Part shown: positions 30,596 to 37,543 of the stretch, piece by piece
Position numbering within the stretch: the stretch's first letter is position 1
Layout: each line of letters starts with the position of its first letter
Source of the DNA: an uncultured Clostridia bacterium
Lineage (GTDB): Bacteria; Bacillota; Clostridia; Christensenellales; Borkfalkiaceae
Direction: 5' to 3'
NCBI GenBank assembly: GCA_947090365.1
Contig: CAMUNT010000006.1
Location: forward strand, 1-38,013
DNA: 38,013 nt
Notes under the pieces: generated by a model
Told to the model about the DNA's origin: nothing
The model's input: only the letters and a program-made list of their open reading frames with translations
Databases searched by the model: none
Program-made: the position numbers and the translations under genes

Positions 30596-30679
30596 TTATT
30601 CCACGCGAAAAGACGTATTGCGGTAATAGCAATACGAATATCCGAAGGATAAACCGTTTTGTAATGCAAAATTTTCCAT
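30596..30679 (-). CDS. Tyrosine-rich leader peptide of tyrS
   Basis: 27 codons ending in TAA. The peptide contains FGYSYCYYRN: four Tyr at positions 14, 16, 18 and 19. Region 1 of the attenuator (30647-30657) is codons 8-11, just upstream of the Tyr cluster; region 2 (30590-30602) spans the stop codon. A ribosome stalled at Tyr codons would cover region 1 and let 2:3 form (antitermination); one reaching the stop would cover region 2 and allow the terminator. It has no ribosome binding site; the ATG is 7 nt after the -10 box, so it is probably leaderless. Confidence 0.85.
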   Translation of the reverse strand: MENFALQNGLSFGYSYCYYRNTSFRVE

Positions 30680-30685
30680 ACGACT

Positions 30686-30714
30686 AATATAGCACTTTAA
30701 TTATTCAAAGTCAA
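30686..30714 (-). promoter_or_regulatory. Promoter of the tyrS leader and operon, leaderless geometry
   Basis: TTGACT, 17-nt spacer, TATATT, then AGTCGT and the ATG of the leader peptide. The A of that ATG is the predicted transcription start. It begins right after the sigK stop codon region. Confidence 0.85.
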
Positions 30715-30715
30715 G

Positions 30716-31420
30716 TCAATCGTTAAAAAAATCTTCTTTATTAAGTTTTTCCCTTGCCTTTTCGATTGCGCGCTTTTCAATACGCGATATATAGGAACGC
30801 GATATTCCAAGCTTTTTGGCGACTTCACGCTGAGGAAGCGCAACGCCGTCCTCCAAGCCGTACCTGAGCGATAAAATTACGAATTCACGCTCATTTAAAA
30901 ACTTTTTAAGGCAAGCGACGAACTTTTCACGCTGAATACTTTTTTCGACCTGAGCAAACACGCTGTCTTCCTTTTCGGAAAGCAAATCGATAAGGGTCAG
31001 TTCGTTTCCGTCTTTATCCACTCCGACGGGTTCTGAAAGCGATACGCTGTTTTTGTGCTTCTTACCTGCGCGCAAAAGCATAAGAATTTCGTTCTCTATA
31101 CAGCGTGCGGTATAAGTTGCAAGCTGAGTTCCCTTACCGTCCTGAAAAGTGTTAATTGCCTTGATAAGGCCGATTGAACCTACCGACAGCAAATCGTCTG
31201 TTTCTGCTGAGCCCGTATACTTTTTTACTATGTGCGCAACAAGACGCATATTGTGTTTAATCAGCATATTTCTCGCTTCGGTATCTCCTTCTCTTGCAAG
31301 GCGGAGATATTTGCTTTCGTCCTCAGGCGATAACGGTTTAGGAAAATTACCGTCATCTTTGACAACGCCGGTAAAAAAGAATATTCTTCCGAATAACAGT
31401 CCCAAAAAATCAAAAAACAT
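30716..31420 (-). CDS. sigK: Sporulation mother-cell sigma factor SigK
   Basis: 234 aa. A hydrophobic pro-sequence (MFFDFLGLLFGRIFFFTGVV) precedes the sigma-70 regions. Region 2 reads HNMRLVAHIVKKYTG...DDLLSVGSIGLIKAINTF and ATYTARCIENEILM; then SVSLSEPVGVDKDGNELTLIDLL, closer to SigK than SigE; region 4 has a helix-turn-helix at VAKKLGISRSYISRIEKRA. It directs late mother-cell gene expression in sporulation. The gene is uninterrupted (no skin-like element). AAGGGG precedes the ATG and a SigE-like promoter is upstream. Confidence 0.92.
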   Translation of the reverse strand: MFFDFLGLLFGRIFFFTGVVKDDGNFPKPLSPEDESKYLRLAREGDTEARNMLIKHNMRLVAHIVKKYTGSAETDDLLSVGSIGLIKAINTFQDGKGTQLATYTARCIENEILMLLRAGKKHKNSVSLSEPVGVDKDGNELTLIDLLSEKEDSVFAQVEKSIQREKFVACLKKFLNEREFVILSLRYGLEDGVALPQREVAKKLGISRSYISRIEKRAIEKAREKLNKEDFFND

Positions 31421-31438
31421 ACAAAACCCCTTAAAAGT

Positions 31439-31469
31439 AATGTATGTTTTCGACAGTTTGTACTATGAT
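31439..31469 (-). promoter_or_regulatory. SigE-type promoter of sigK
   Basis: On the minus strand ATCATA is followed after 17 nt by CATACATT. This matches the known SigE consensus (ATA near -35, CATACA-T at -10) and not the SigA consensus. SigE control of sigK is established in Bacillus. Confidence 0.65.
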
Positions 31470-31482
31470 AATTAACTCAAAA

Positions 31483-33417
31483 TTATTCTAATTCAAATGC
31501 ACCGGTGTACAGCTGATAATACTTCCCTTTTTGTGAAATAAGCTGTTCGTGGTCACCGCGCTCGATTATTTCGCCATGTTCCAACACCATTATTGCATTG
31601 CTGTTTCTGACCGTAGAAAGCCTGTGTGCGATAATAAATACCGTTCTTCCTTCCATAAGCTTATCCATACCCTGCTCAATAAGTTTTTCGGTACGCGTAT
31701 CAATCGAAGAAGTCGCTTCGTCGAGTATGAGTACGGGACACTTCGAAACCATTGCTCTTGCAATTGCCAAAAGCTGTCTTTGCCCCTGTGAAAGATTGGC
31801 TCCGTCACCCTTTATTACGGTATTAAATCCATCGGGCAGATGCTTTATGAATGAATATGCGTTTGCAAGGCGCGACGCCTCGATACATTCTTCATCGGTC
31901 GCGTTCAGCCGTCCGTAACGGATATTTTCCAATACCGTTCCGGTAAACAGGTGGGTATCCTGCAAAACTACGCCAAGGCTTCTTCTCAAATCGTCTTTTC
32001 TGATACTTTTGATATCTATGCCGTCGTAAGTAATTTGCCCCGACTGAATATCATAGAAACGGTTAATCAGATTCGTAATCGTTGTTTTGCCCGCACCTGT
32101 TGAGCCGACAAACGCAATTTTATGTCCCGGCTTTGCATACAATGAAATATTTTTAAGAATTACCTTTTCGTCGGAATAACCGAAAACAACGTAATTAAAG
32201 CGAATATCACCCTTTAAAGGTATAAAATCAAACGAGCCGTCTGGAAGTGGCTTTTTCCACGCCCACTTATCCCGTTCGTATTCACCGTAAGAAAGTGTAA
32301 TATCACCGCCCTTATCTTCCGGTTCGGTATCAACCATATCAAAAATTCGTTCCGCACCGGCAAGAGCCATAACTATCGCGTTGAACTGCTGTGATACCTG
32401 CATTACGGGCATATTGAACTGCCTTGAATACATCAGAAAAGATACCAGCATACCGGCCATTATCGCAAGCCTGTTTGCTTCCTCCGCCTTCATAACGCTA
32501 CAATAGATTGACAATAAACCGATTTCATTGCCAAAAGCTATTACCATAACCCCGACAAAAGCAACTAAAACGTATTGAATGTACCCTAAATTATTATTGA
32601 CCGGACCCAAAATAAAGGCATAAGTATTCGCCTTACTTCCGACTTCGTTAAGATTGTCGTTAAGTTTTTTGAAGCCCTCGCGCGCTTTCTGTTCGTGGCA
32701 AAAAACTTTAATTACTTTCTGCCCCTCGGTCATTTCCTCTATATAACCGTTTAGGCTTCCTAATGCCTTCTGATGCAGTACGTAGTTTTTGGCAGACCTG
32801 CCACCGATAAATTTGGTAAGACAGATAATGGCGACAATAATCACCAGCACGATAAGTAATAATGTTACACTGTACGTAATCATAAACGCTAAAACCGCAA
32901 TTATTGTAATGCACGACGACATAATCTGAGGAATGGTCTGCGTTAAAAGCTGACGCATAGTATCAACGTCGTTAGTATATAAGCTCATTAAATCGCCGTG
33001 AGTGTGGGCATCAAAATATTTTAACGGAAGATACTGCATTTTTTCGAACATTTCGTTACGCATCTTTTTCAACGTACCCTGAGCGATATACATCATAATA
33101 ATATTGTAAGCAAACGACGACGTTGCACCGACGAAATATATACAGCCCATTATAAAGATATTCTTATACACAACGTTCATCGTTTCGGCAAGATTTTCAG
33201 GCTTGAAATCTAGAAGCTTTGACGTGATTTCCGAAACTCTCGAAGCCGCGGTTACGTTAGCAACCGACGCCAACAATACGAAAAAAATAACGAATGCCGT
33301 TGCGGTTTTATTGCGCGAAAAGGCGTATTTCAGCAGTCTGCCCAGCGTTTTCATAGGCGCTTTCGCACGTTTTCCGCCACGCATACCTTTCCCTGCGAGA
33401 ACGCTTACGTTAGCCAT
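31483..33417 (-). CDS. Heterodimeric ABC exporter subunit with canonical ATPase
   Basis: 644 aa. A basic N-terminal extension precedes a six-helix exporter domain (about 38-345), then an ATPase domain with Walker A GSTGAGKTT, a signature NLSQGQRQLLAIARA, Walker B VLILDEATSSID with catalytic Glu, and H-loop IIAHRLST. It pairs with the degenerate partner encoded immediately upstream (TAA directly abutting this ATG). The pair resembles multidrug exporters of the BmrCD/LmrCD/TM287-288 type. Control by MarR supports drug or toxic-compound efflux. Confidence 0.92.
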   Translation of the reverse strand: MANVSVLAGKGMRGGKRAKAPMKTLGRLLKYAFSRNKTATAFVIFFVLLASVANVTAASRVSEITSKLLDFKPENLAETMNVVYKNIFIMGCIYFVGATSSFAYNIIMMYIAQGTLKKMRNEMFEKMQYLPLKYFDAHTHGDLMSLYTNDVDTMRQLLTQTIPQIMSSCITIIAVLAFMITYSVTLLLIVLVIIVAIICLTKFIGGRSAKNYVLHQKALGSLNGYIEEMTEGQKVIKVFCHEQKAREGFKKLNDNLNEVGSKANTYAFILGPVNNNLGYIQYVLVAFVGVMVIAFGNEIGLLSIYCSVMKAEEANRLAIMAGMLVSFLMYSRQFNMPVMQVSQQFNAIVMALAGAERIFDMVDTEPEDKGGDITLSYGEYERDKWAWKKPLPDGSFDFIPLKGDIRFNYVVFGYSDEKVILKNISLYAKPGHKIAFVGSTGAGKTTITNLINRFYDIQSGQITYDGIDIKSIRKDDLRRSLGVVLQDTHLFTGTVLENIRYGRLNATDEECIEASRLANAYSFIKHLPDGFNTVIKGDGANLSQGQRQLLAIARAMVSKCPVLILDEATSSIDTRTEKLIEQGMDKLMEGRTVFIIAHRLSTVRNSNAIMVLEHGEIIERGDHEQLISQKGKYYQLYTGAFELE

Positions 33418-35187
33418 TTATACCTCCTCCTTTGCGCCGTTACTCTTATTCTGCGATTCATATACTTCCCGATAAATTTCATTTGTTTCCAAAAGCTGTT
33501 TATGCGTACCGATACCCGAAATCATACCTTCGTCGAGAACGATAATTTTGTCTGCGTCCTGCAATGAAGCAATACGCTGGGCAATTATAATTTTAGTCGT
33601 ATCAGGCGCGTACTTTTTCAGTGCTGAACGGATTGATGCATCGGTTTTCGTATCGACGGCCGACGTCGAGTCGTCGAATATTACAACCTTTGGTTTTTTC
33701 AGCATCGCACGAGCAATACAAAGCCTTTGCTTCTGTCCGCCCGAAACATTTACTCCGCCCTGCCCCAAATCGTATGCGAATCCCCCAGGAAGGGCATCAG
33801 CAAATTCCTCTGCACAAGCCTGACGGCAAGCCAGGCGTAAATCTTCTTCCGTTGCATTTTCATCTCCCCAGCGCAGATTTTCTTCAACCGAACCGGAAAA
33901 CAGCACGTTTTTTTGCAGAACCATTACAACGTTGTTTCTCAACGTATGCATATTATAATCGCGCACGTCAATACCACCGACTTTAACACTGCCGTCGGAC
34001 ACGTCGTAAAGCCTCGGTATTAAAGATACCAGCGAAGTTTTTCCCGAACCGGTAGCGCCTAATATACCCACCGTTTCACCCGAAGAAATATGTACGTTTA
34101 AATTTTTTAATACTTTTTCATTCGCTTTCTGCATATATGCAAAGCTTACGCCCTTGAAGTCAACCGTTCCGTCTTTAACTTCGAATACGGGATTTTCGGG
34201 TTTAGGCAAAGTGGTTTTTTCGTTGAGCACTTCGCATATTCTGTCTGCACTGCCCTTTGAAAGCGAAATAAAGTTCAGACTCATAGCCACCATCATAACA
34301 CCGGACAAAATCTGTGCTGAATACTGGATTAATGCCTGCAACTCTGAAGGACTAACGTTGCCTGTAATATTGCCAACCGTCATATTCGAACCAAGCGTTA
34401 AAATAAAAATATTTACTATAAACATCGTCAATGTTACGCAGGGCATCATTATCGTTAAAATGCGTTCAGCTTTTACGGAATATTTATACACCTCGCCCGA
34501 AGCATCCTTCATTTTAGAAATTTCTTTGTTCTCTCTGACGTAAGATTTAACTACGCGGATTGCCGTTAAATCCTCCTGCACTACCGCATTTAAATCGTCG
34601 TATTTTTTAAACATTGTTCTGAAATGCGGATAAACTTTAATCATACAAACGGATACCACTATGCCTAAAAGTATCGCCGCGACCCCGAAAACTCCCGCCA
34701 TAAGCGGTTCGATTCTCAGCGTTACTATAATTGCAGAAATAAACAGCACCGGCGCACGCACCAGCATTCTTATACACATCTGATAAGCATTCTGAACGTT
34801 GCTGACATCCGTAGTGATACGCGTAATTAAACTTGCGGTAGAAAAATTGTCGATATTAGCAAAAGAATAAGTTTGAAGATTATTATACATATCTTCTCTT
34901 AAATTGCGCGCAAAACCGCAGCTTGCCTTTGCGGCAAGCTTTCCGCCCCAAACACCGAAGATAAGCGCCAGAAATGCGCAAACAACCATAAGTGATGCGA
35001 ATAAGGCTATTTTACTTCCGTCAACCGACTGAGTTTCGCCTTCGGCAAGCTTTTCCAACTCGTCGATTATAAAGGTCAATAAAAAGGGAATTATGATTTC
35101 CATAACGGCTTCGCCAACCATCACGATCGGACAGAGTATCGAAGGTGTTTTATATTCCCTTACGCTTTTAAGTAAAGTTTTTATCAT
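33418..35187 (-). CDS. Heterodimeric ABC exporter subunit with degenerate ATPase site
   Basis: 589 aa: exporter membrane domain (about 15-300) followed by an ATPase domain. Walker A GATGSGKTS and signature NVSGGQKQRL are normal, but Walker B reads VVIFDDSTSAVD, with Asp in place of catalytic Glu, and the H-loop is IIAQRIAS, with Gln for His. That is the pattern of the non-catalytic half of heterodimeric exporters. It starts 20 nt inside the marR gene and is followed directly by the canonical subunit. Confidence 0.92.
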   Translation of the reverse strand: MIKTLLKSVREYKTPSILCPIVMVGEAVMEIIIPFLLTFIIDELEKLAEGETQSVDGSKIALFASLMVVCAFLALIFGVWGGKLAAKASCGFARNLREDMYNNLQTYSFANIDNFSTASLITRITTDVSNVQNAYQMCIRMLVRAPVLFISAIIVTLRIEPLMAGVFGVAAILLGIVVSVCMIKVYPHFRTMFKKYDDLNAVVQEDLTAIRVVKSYVRENKEISKMKDASGEVYKYSVKAERILTIMMPCVTLTMFIVNIFILTLGSNMTVGNITGNVSPSELQALIQYSAQILSGVMMVAMSLNFISLSKGSADRICEVLNEKTTLPKPENPVFEVKDGTVDFKGVSFAYMQKANEKVLKNLNVHISSGETVGILGATGSGKTSLVSLIPRLYDVSDGSVKVGGIDVRDYNMHTLRNNVVMVLQKNVLFSGSVEENLRWGDENATEEDLRLACRQACAEEFADALPGGFAYDLGQGGVNVSGGQKQRLCIARAMLKKPKVVIFDDSTSAVDTKTDASIRSALKKYAPDTTKIIIAQRIASLQDADKIIVLDEGMISGIGTHKQLLETNEIYREVYESQNKSNGAKEEV

Positions 35188-35626
35188 TTTTAACCTCTTT
35201 TTCGAATTCAGCCATAATTTTCAGCAAAAGACATTTAAAAGCTTCCTGCTCCGCTTCCGTAAGCGCCGACTGGACGATGGCATCGCACTTTTCCATAAAA
35301 AATTTATTTTTAAGACAGAGATTTTTTCCTTTTTCGGTAAGACTAACGTATTTCGTCCGCGCATCGTTCTCCGCAACCGTGCGCACGAGTAACCCGCTTT
35401 TTTCGAGATTTGAAAGCATAGTCGACATTGCCGAAGCGCGCAGATAAACCTGTTTTTCAATATCCTTCTGGCAAACTCTTCTGCCCGCATCGGTTTCGCG
35501 CTGTATAAATACCATAGCGTGCATCTGAACGTGCGTTATGCCGTATTCCGCAAAAAGCTTGTGATTTTCCCTGCTCATCTGCCTGTGCAGACAGCACAAA
35601 AGCCCGTAAAGTCTTTTATTTTCCAT
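35168..35626 (-). CDS. MarR-family transcriptional regulator
   Basis: 152 aa from the ATG at 35626. The winged helix is clear: VCQKDIEKQVYLRASAMSTMLSNLEKSGLLVRT, then the wing NDARTKYVSLTEKG. The frame extends to a TTG at 35638, which is less likely; neither start has a good Shine-Dalgarno. It heads the exporter operon and overlaps the first exporter gene by 20 nt. A long inverted repeat across its promoter start region suggests autorepression relieved by an exporter substrate. Confidence 0.92.
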   Translation of the reverse strand: MENKRLYGLLCCLHRQMSRENHKLFAEYGITHVQMHAMVFIQRETDAGRRVCQKDIEKQVYLRASAMSTMLSNLEKSGLLVRTVAENDARTKYVSLTEKGKNLCLKNKFFMEKCDAIVQSALTEAEQEAFKCLLLKIMAEFEKEVKNDKNFT

Positions 35627-35643
35627 AAACCGTCGCAAAAAAA

Positions 35644-35680
35644 ATTATTTCGACCTCAAATAGTTTGAAGTCGAAATAAT
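35644..35680 (-). promoter_or_regulatory. Probable MarR operator (long inverted repeat)
   Basis: ATTATTTCGACCTCAAA, TAG, TTTGAAGTCGAAATAAT: 17-nt arms matching at 16 positions around a 3-nt centre. It begins at the -10 box and covers the predicted start site and early leader, an ideal place to block transcription. No U-tract follows that would make it a terminator. Confidence 0.8.
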
Positions 35681-35707
35681 TATAATTCGCTGATTTTAAA
35701 TTGTCAA
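35679..35707 (-). promoter_or_regulatory. Promoter of the marR-ABC exporter operon
   Basis: Perfect TTGACA, 17-nt spacer, perfect TATAAT on the minus strand, with the inverted repeat directly downstream. A fully consensus promoter fits an operon held off by a repressor. Confidence 0.92.
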
Positions 35708-35766
35708 ACGTTTTCTGATTTTAAAATTAAAAAATAGGGTTGCTTAACTATTAAAAAGAATCTTCT

Positions 35767-36735
35767 TTAGCATTCATTATTACTCGTAGAAACATCATCT
35801 GTCGATTTTTCGGCAGACGCCAGAAGACTGTTAAGCTTTTCTGCCAGCTGTTCAGCAGTAACCCCTTTATTATCCAAAAGATCGAACACAAAAAAATCTT
35901 GCGAGGATGGATTGCTAAGCGCTACCTGCTTTTTCTTTACCTGAATTTCGGCTTGATTAAACAAACGCTTTTCCATAAAATTCATTCTGTCCAGATTGAA
36001 GTCCCACTCACTAGGAGCACCTACAAACAACCCTTCATCTGAAATAACGAACTCTTTTGGCGCATTATCACAGTAAATTTTGTTCGTTCCGAAACCGAAT
36101 ATTTCTGCAGAACTCTCCCCGACGACAGCAGAAGTTTTTTTTGCAGACGTTTTTCCCTGTTTACCAAAACTACCGTAGCAACCGACGGCAAATATTGCTT
36201 TACCTAAAAATTTTTCTTTGATTTCCTGTTCAATAGATTGATATCGTTTTTTCTGACGGGCAACCCCAACAAAATTAGCAGTCGCTAAAAGGCAGACAAC
36301 TATTGCGGGGACAATGCAAAATATTACTATCCAACCAAAACCAAGAGCGTCATAAGCGTAATACTGTTTTCCGTTCGCTTCTACTAAAATACCTACGACT
36401 GAATTTGGAGAATTGCACGGCGCGTCTACGTACTCAAGAGCTTTAGATTCCCCTGCCGCAAGAGATATACCCTCTCTGTCATACAACGGTTCATCACCTT
36501 TATTAGTAGAAATCTCTATTTTAATATAAGTTATCTGAACATTTTCATCACTCGTATTTTCGAGAATGAAGTTTACTTTAATATTTTCTTCCGATTTGCT
36601 TATGTTCGGTTTCTCTCTGACAACTACAGATTTTTCACCGTCTATAAATAAACAAACCATGCCAAGTATAACAAAAGTTAACGCAATAATAAGTAATACA
36701 ATACTTCTTGCTATGCTTTCTTTACTAACCTTCAT
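35767..36735 (-). CDS. Hypothetical membrane protein with extracytoplasmic beta domain
   Basis: 322 aa, no family recognised. Membrane helix at about 10-32, then an extracytoplasmic region (33-130) of beta pattern (VNFILENTSDENVQITYIKIEIS, SLAAGESKALEY) like small Ig-like/FxLYD-type domains. A second helix lies at about 132-153. The cytoplasmic part (about 160-322) is hydrophilic with GSFGKQGKTSAKKTSAVVGESSAEIFGFG and ends in an acidic Ser-rich tail. AAGG lies shortly before the ATG, and a consensus promoter is upstream. It is monocistronic. Confidence 0.75.
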   Translation of the reverse strand: MKVSKESIARSIVLLIIALTFVILGMVCLFIDGEKSVVVREKPNISKSEENIKVNFILENTSDENVQITYIKIEISTNKGDEPLYDREGISLAAGESKALEYVDAPCNSPNSVVGILVEANGKQYYAYDALGFGWIVIFCIVPAIVVCLLATANFVGVARQKKRYQSIEQEIKEKFLGKAIFAVGCYGSFGKQGKTSAKKTSAVVGESSAEIFGFGTNKIYCDNAPKEFVISDEGLFVGAPSEWDFNLDRMNFMEKRLFNQAEIQVKKKQVALSNPSSQDFFVFDLLDNKGVTAEQLAEKLNSLLASAEKSTDDVSTSNNEC

Positions 36736-36765
36736 TTTTTACCTTAATTTCGTGTTATTTGAACA

Positions 36766-36794
36766 ATTATAACTTTTAAAATCTATTATGTCAA
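36766..36794 (-). promoter_or_regulatory. Promoter of the hypothetical membrane protein gene
   Basis: Perfect TTGACA, 17-nt spacer, perfect TATAAT. The predicted start is about 24 nt upstream of the ATG at 36735. Confidence 0.9.
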
Positions 36795-36831
36795 ATTGTT
36801 AATTATCTTTTAACCATCTTAACCCACTAAT

Positions 36832-37437
36832 TTATCCGCCCAACGTTACGTCTTGTCTGGAATACCATTCCAAGGCGTTATTAAAATGCTCGCTTTTAAA
36901 ATCAGGCCACAAATCTTTCACAATGAAAAAATCCGAATAAACTGTCTGTAAGGGCAGAAAGCCCGAAAGTCTGCACATACCTCCCCAACGGATAACCATA
37001 TCTATTCTCGGTATGTCGCGCGAAGCCCAGCCGTTTTTTAAATCCCATTCCCAACCGTAGTTGACCAACAAATTTACACGTATTTTATCATTTGCAGAGC
37101 TATTCATCTCTGCATACGGAAGCAATCCGTCAGGAAAACAGTGCGATTTAGTATTTCCGATAACGCGAACGTCGGCACCGTCATCCTCTGCTAATTTAAC
37201 TGCTTTACGGCACGCATCGGAAAATGCCGACACCTGCTCTTTGGGTCGCTTACAGTTATCCACTGTAAACCCGTAATACGTCAGCTCCTTTACTCCGCAC
37301 CGTTTAGCCAGACTCAGCAGCTTCAAAGCAGGAAGCAAGCCGTGTTCGTATCCTTCTTCTTTTTTTAAACCGTTTTCAATTGCCCAACGTCTGTTTCCGT
37401 CGGGTATTATTCCTATATGGTTGGGAACACGATACAT
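36832..37437 (-). CDS. Divergent cis-prenyltransferase (UppS family)
   Basis: 201 aa from the ATG at 37437, which has AGGAGAT close upstream (a GTG at 37479 has none). HIGIIPDGNRRWA corresponds to the canonical HIAIIMDGNGRWA with the catalytic Asp; FTVDNCKRPKEQV to FSSENWxRPxxEV; IRWGGMCRLSGFLPLQTVYSDF to IRTSGExRLSNFxxWQxAYxE. Several active-site residues differ (W to C; Glu to Met in RTSGE; Glu to Asp in the metal-site segment), and it is 40-50 residues shorter than UppS. It is likely a specialised paralogue rather than the essential undecaprenyl diphosphate synthase. Confidence 0.8.
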   Translation of the reverse strand: MYRVPNHIGIIPDGNRRWAIENGLKKEEGYEHGLLPALKLLSLAKRCGVKELTYYGFTVDNCKRPKEQVSAFSDACRKAVKLAEDDGADVRVIGNTKSHCFPDGLLPYAEMNSSANDKIRVNLLVNYGWEWDLKNGWASRDIPRIDMVIRWGGMCRLSGFLPLQTVYSDFFIVKDLWPDFKSEHFNNALEWYSRQDVTLGG

Positions 37438-37508
37438 TTTATCTCCTACACCGAGCTTTTCGGGTCGATATTTATTCACCTGCTATTATCTGCAAAACAA
37501 GCAAAAAT

Positions 37509-37535
37509 ATGAGCAGTAGCTTTGCTACTGCTCAT
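37509..37535 (-). terminator. Terminator of the zinc-ribbon gene
   Basis: ATGAGCAGTAGC and GCTACTGCTCAT form a 12-bp stem with a 3-nt loop, followed on the minus strand by ATTTTTGCTT. It lies 9 nt after the TAG at 37544. Confidence 0.9.
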
Positions 37536-37543
37536 TAACTAAC

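Noticed and set aside
30414..30632. 72-aa minus-strand frame across the tyrS start
   Set aside because: It runs through the terminator and the tyrS ribosome binding site in another frame and has no start signals.
30488..30715. T-box leader for tyrS
   Set aside because: No AGGGTGGNACCGCG-like antiterminator bulge or stem I elements; the Tyr codon cluster and 1-2-3-4 pairings explain the leader better.
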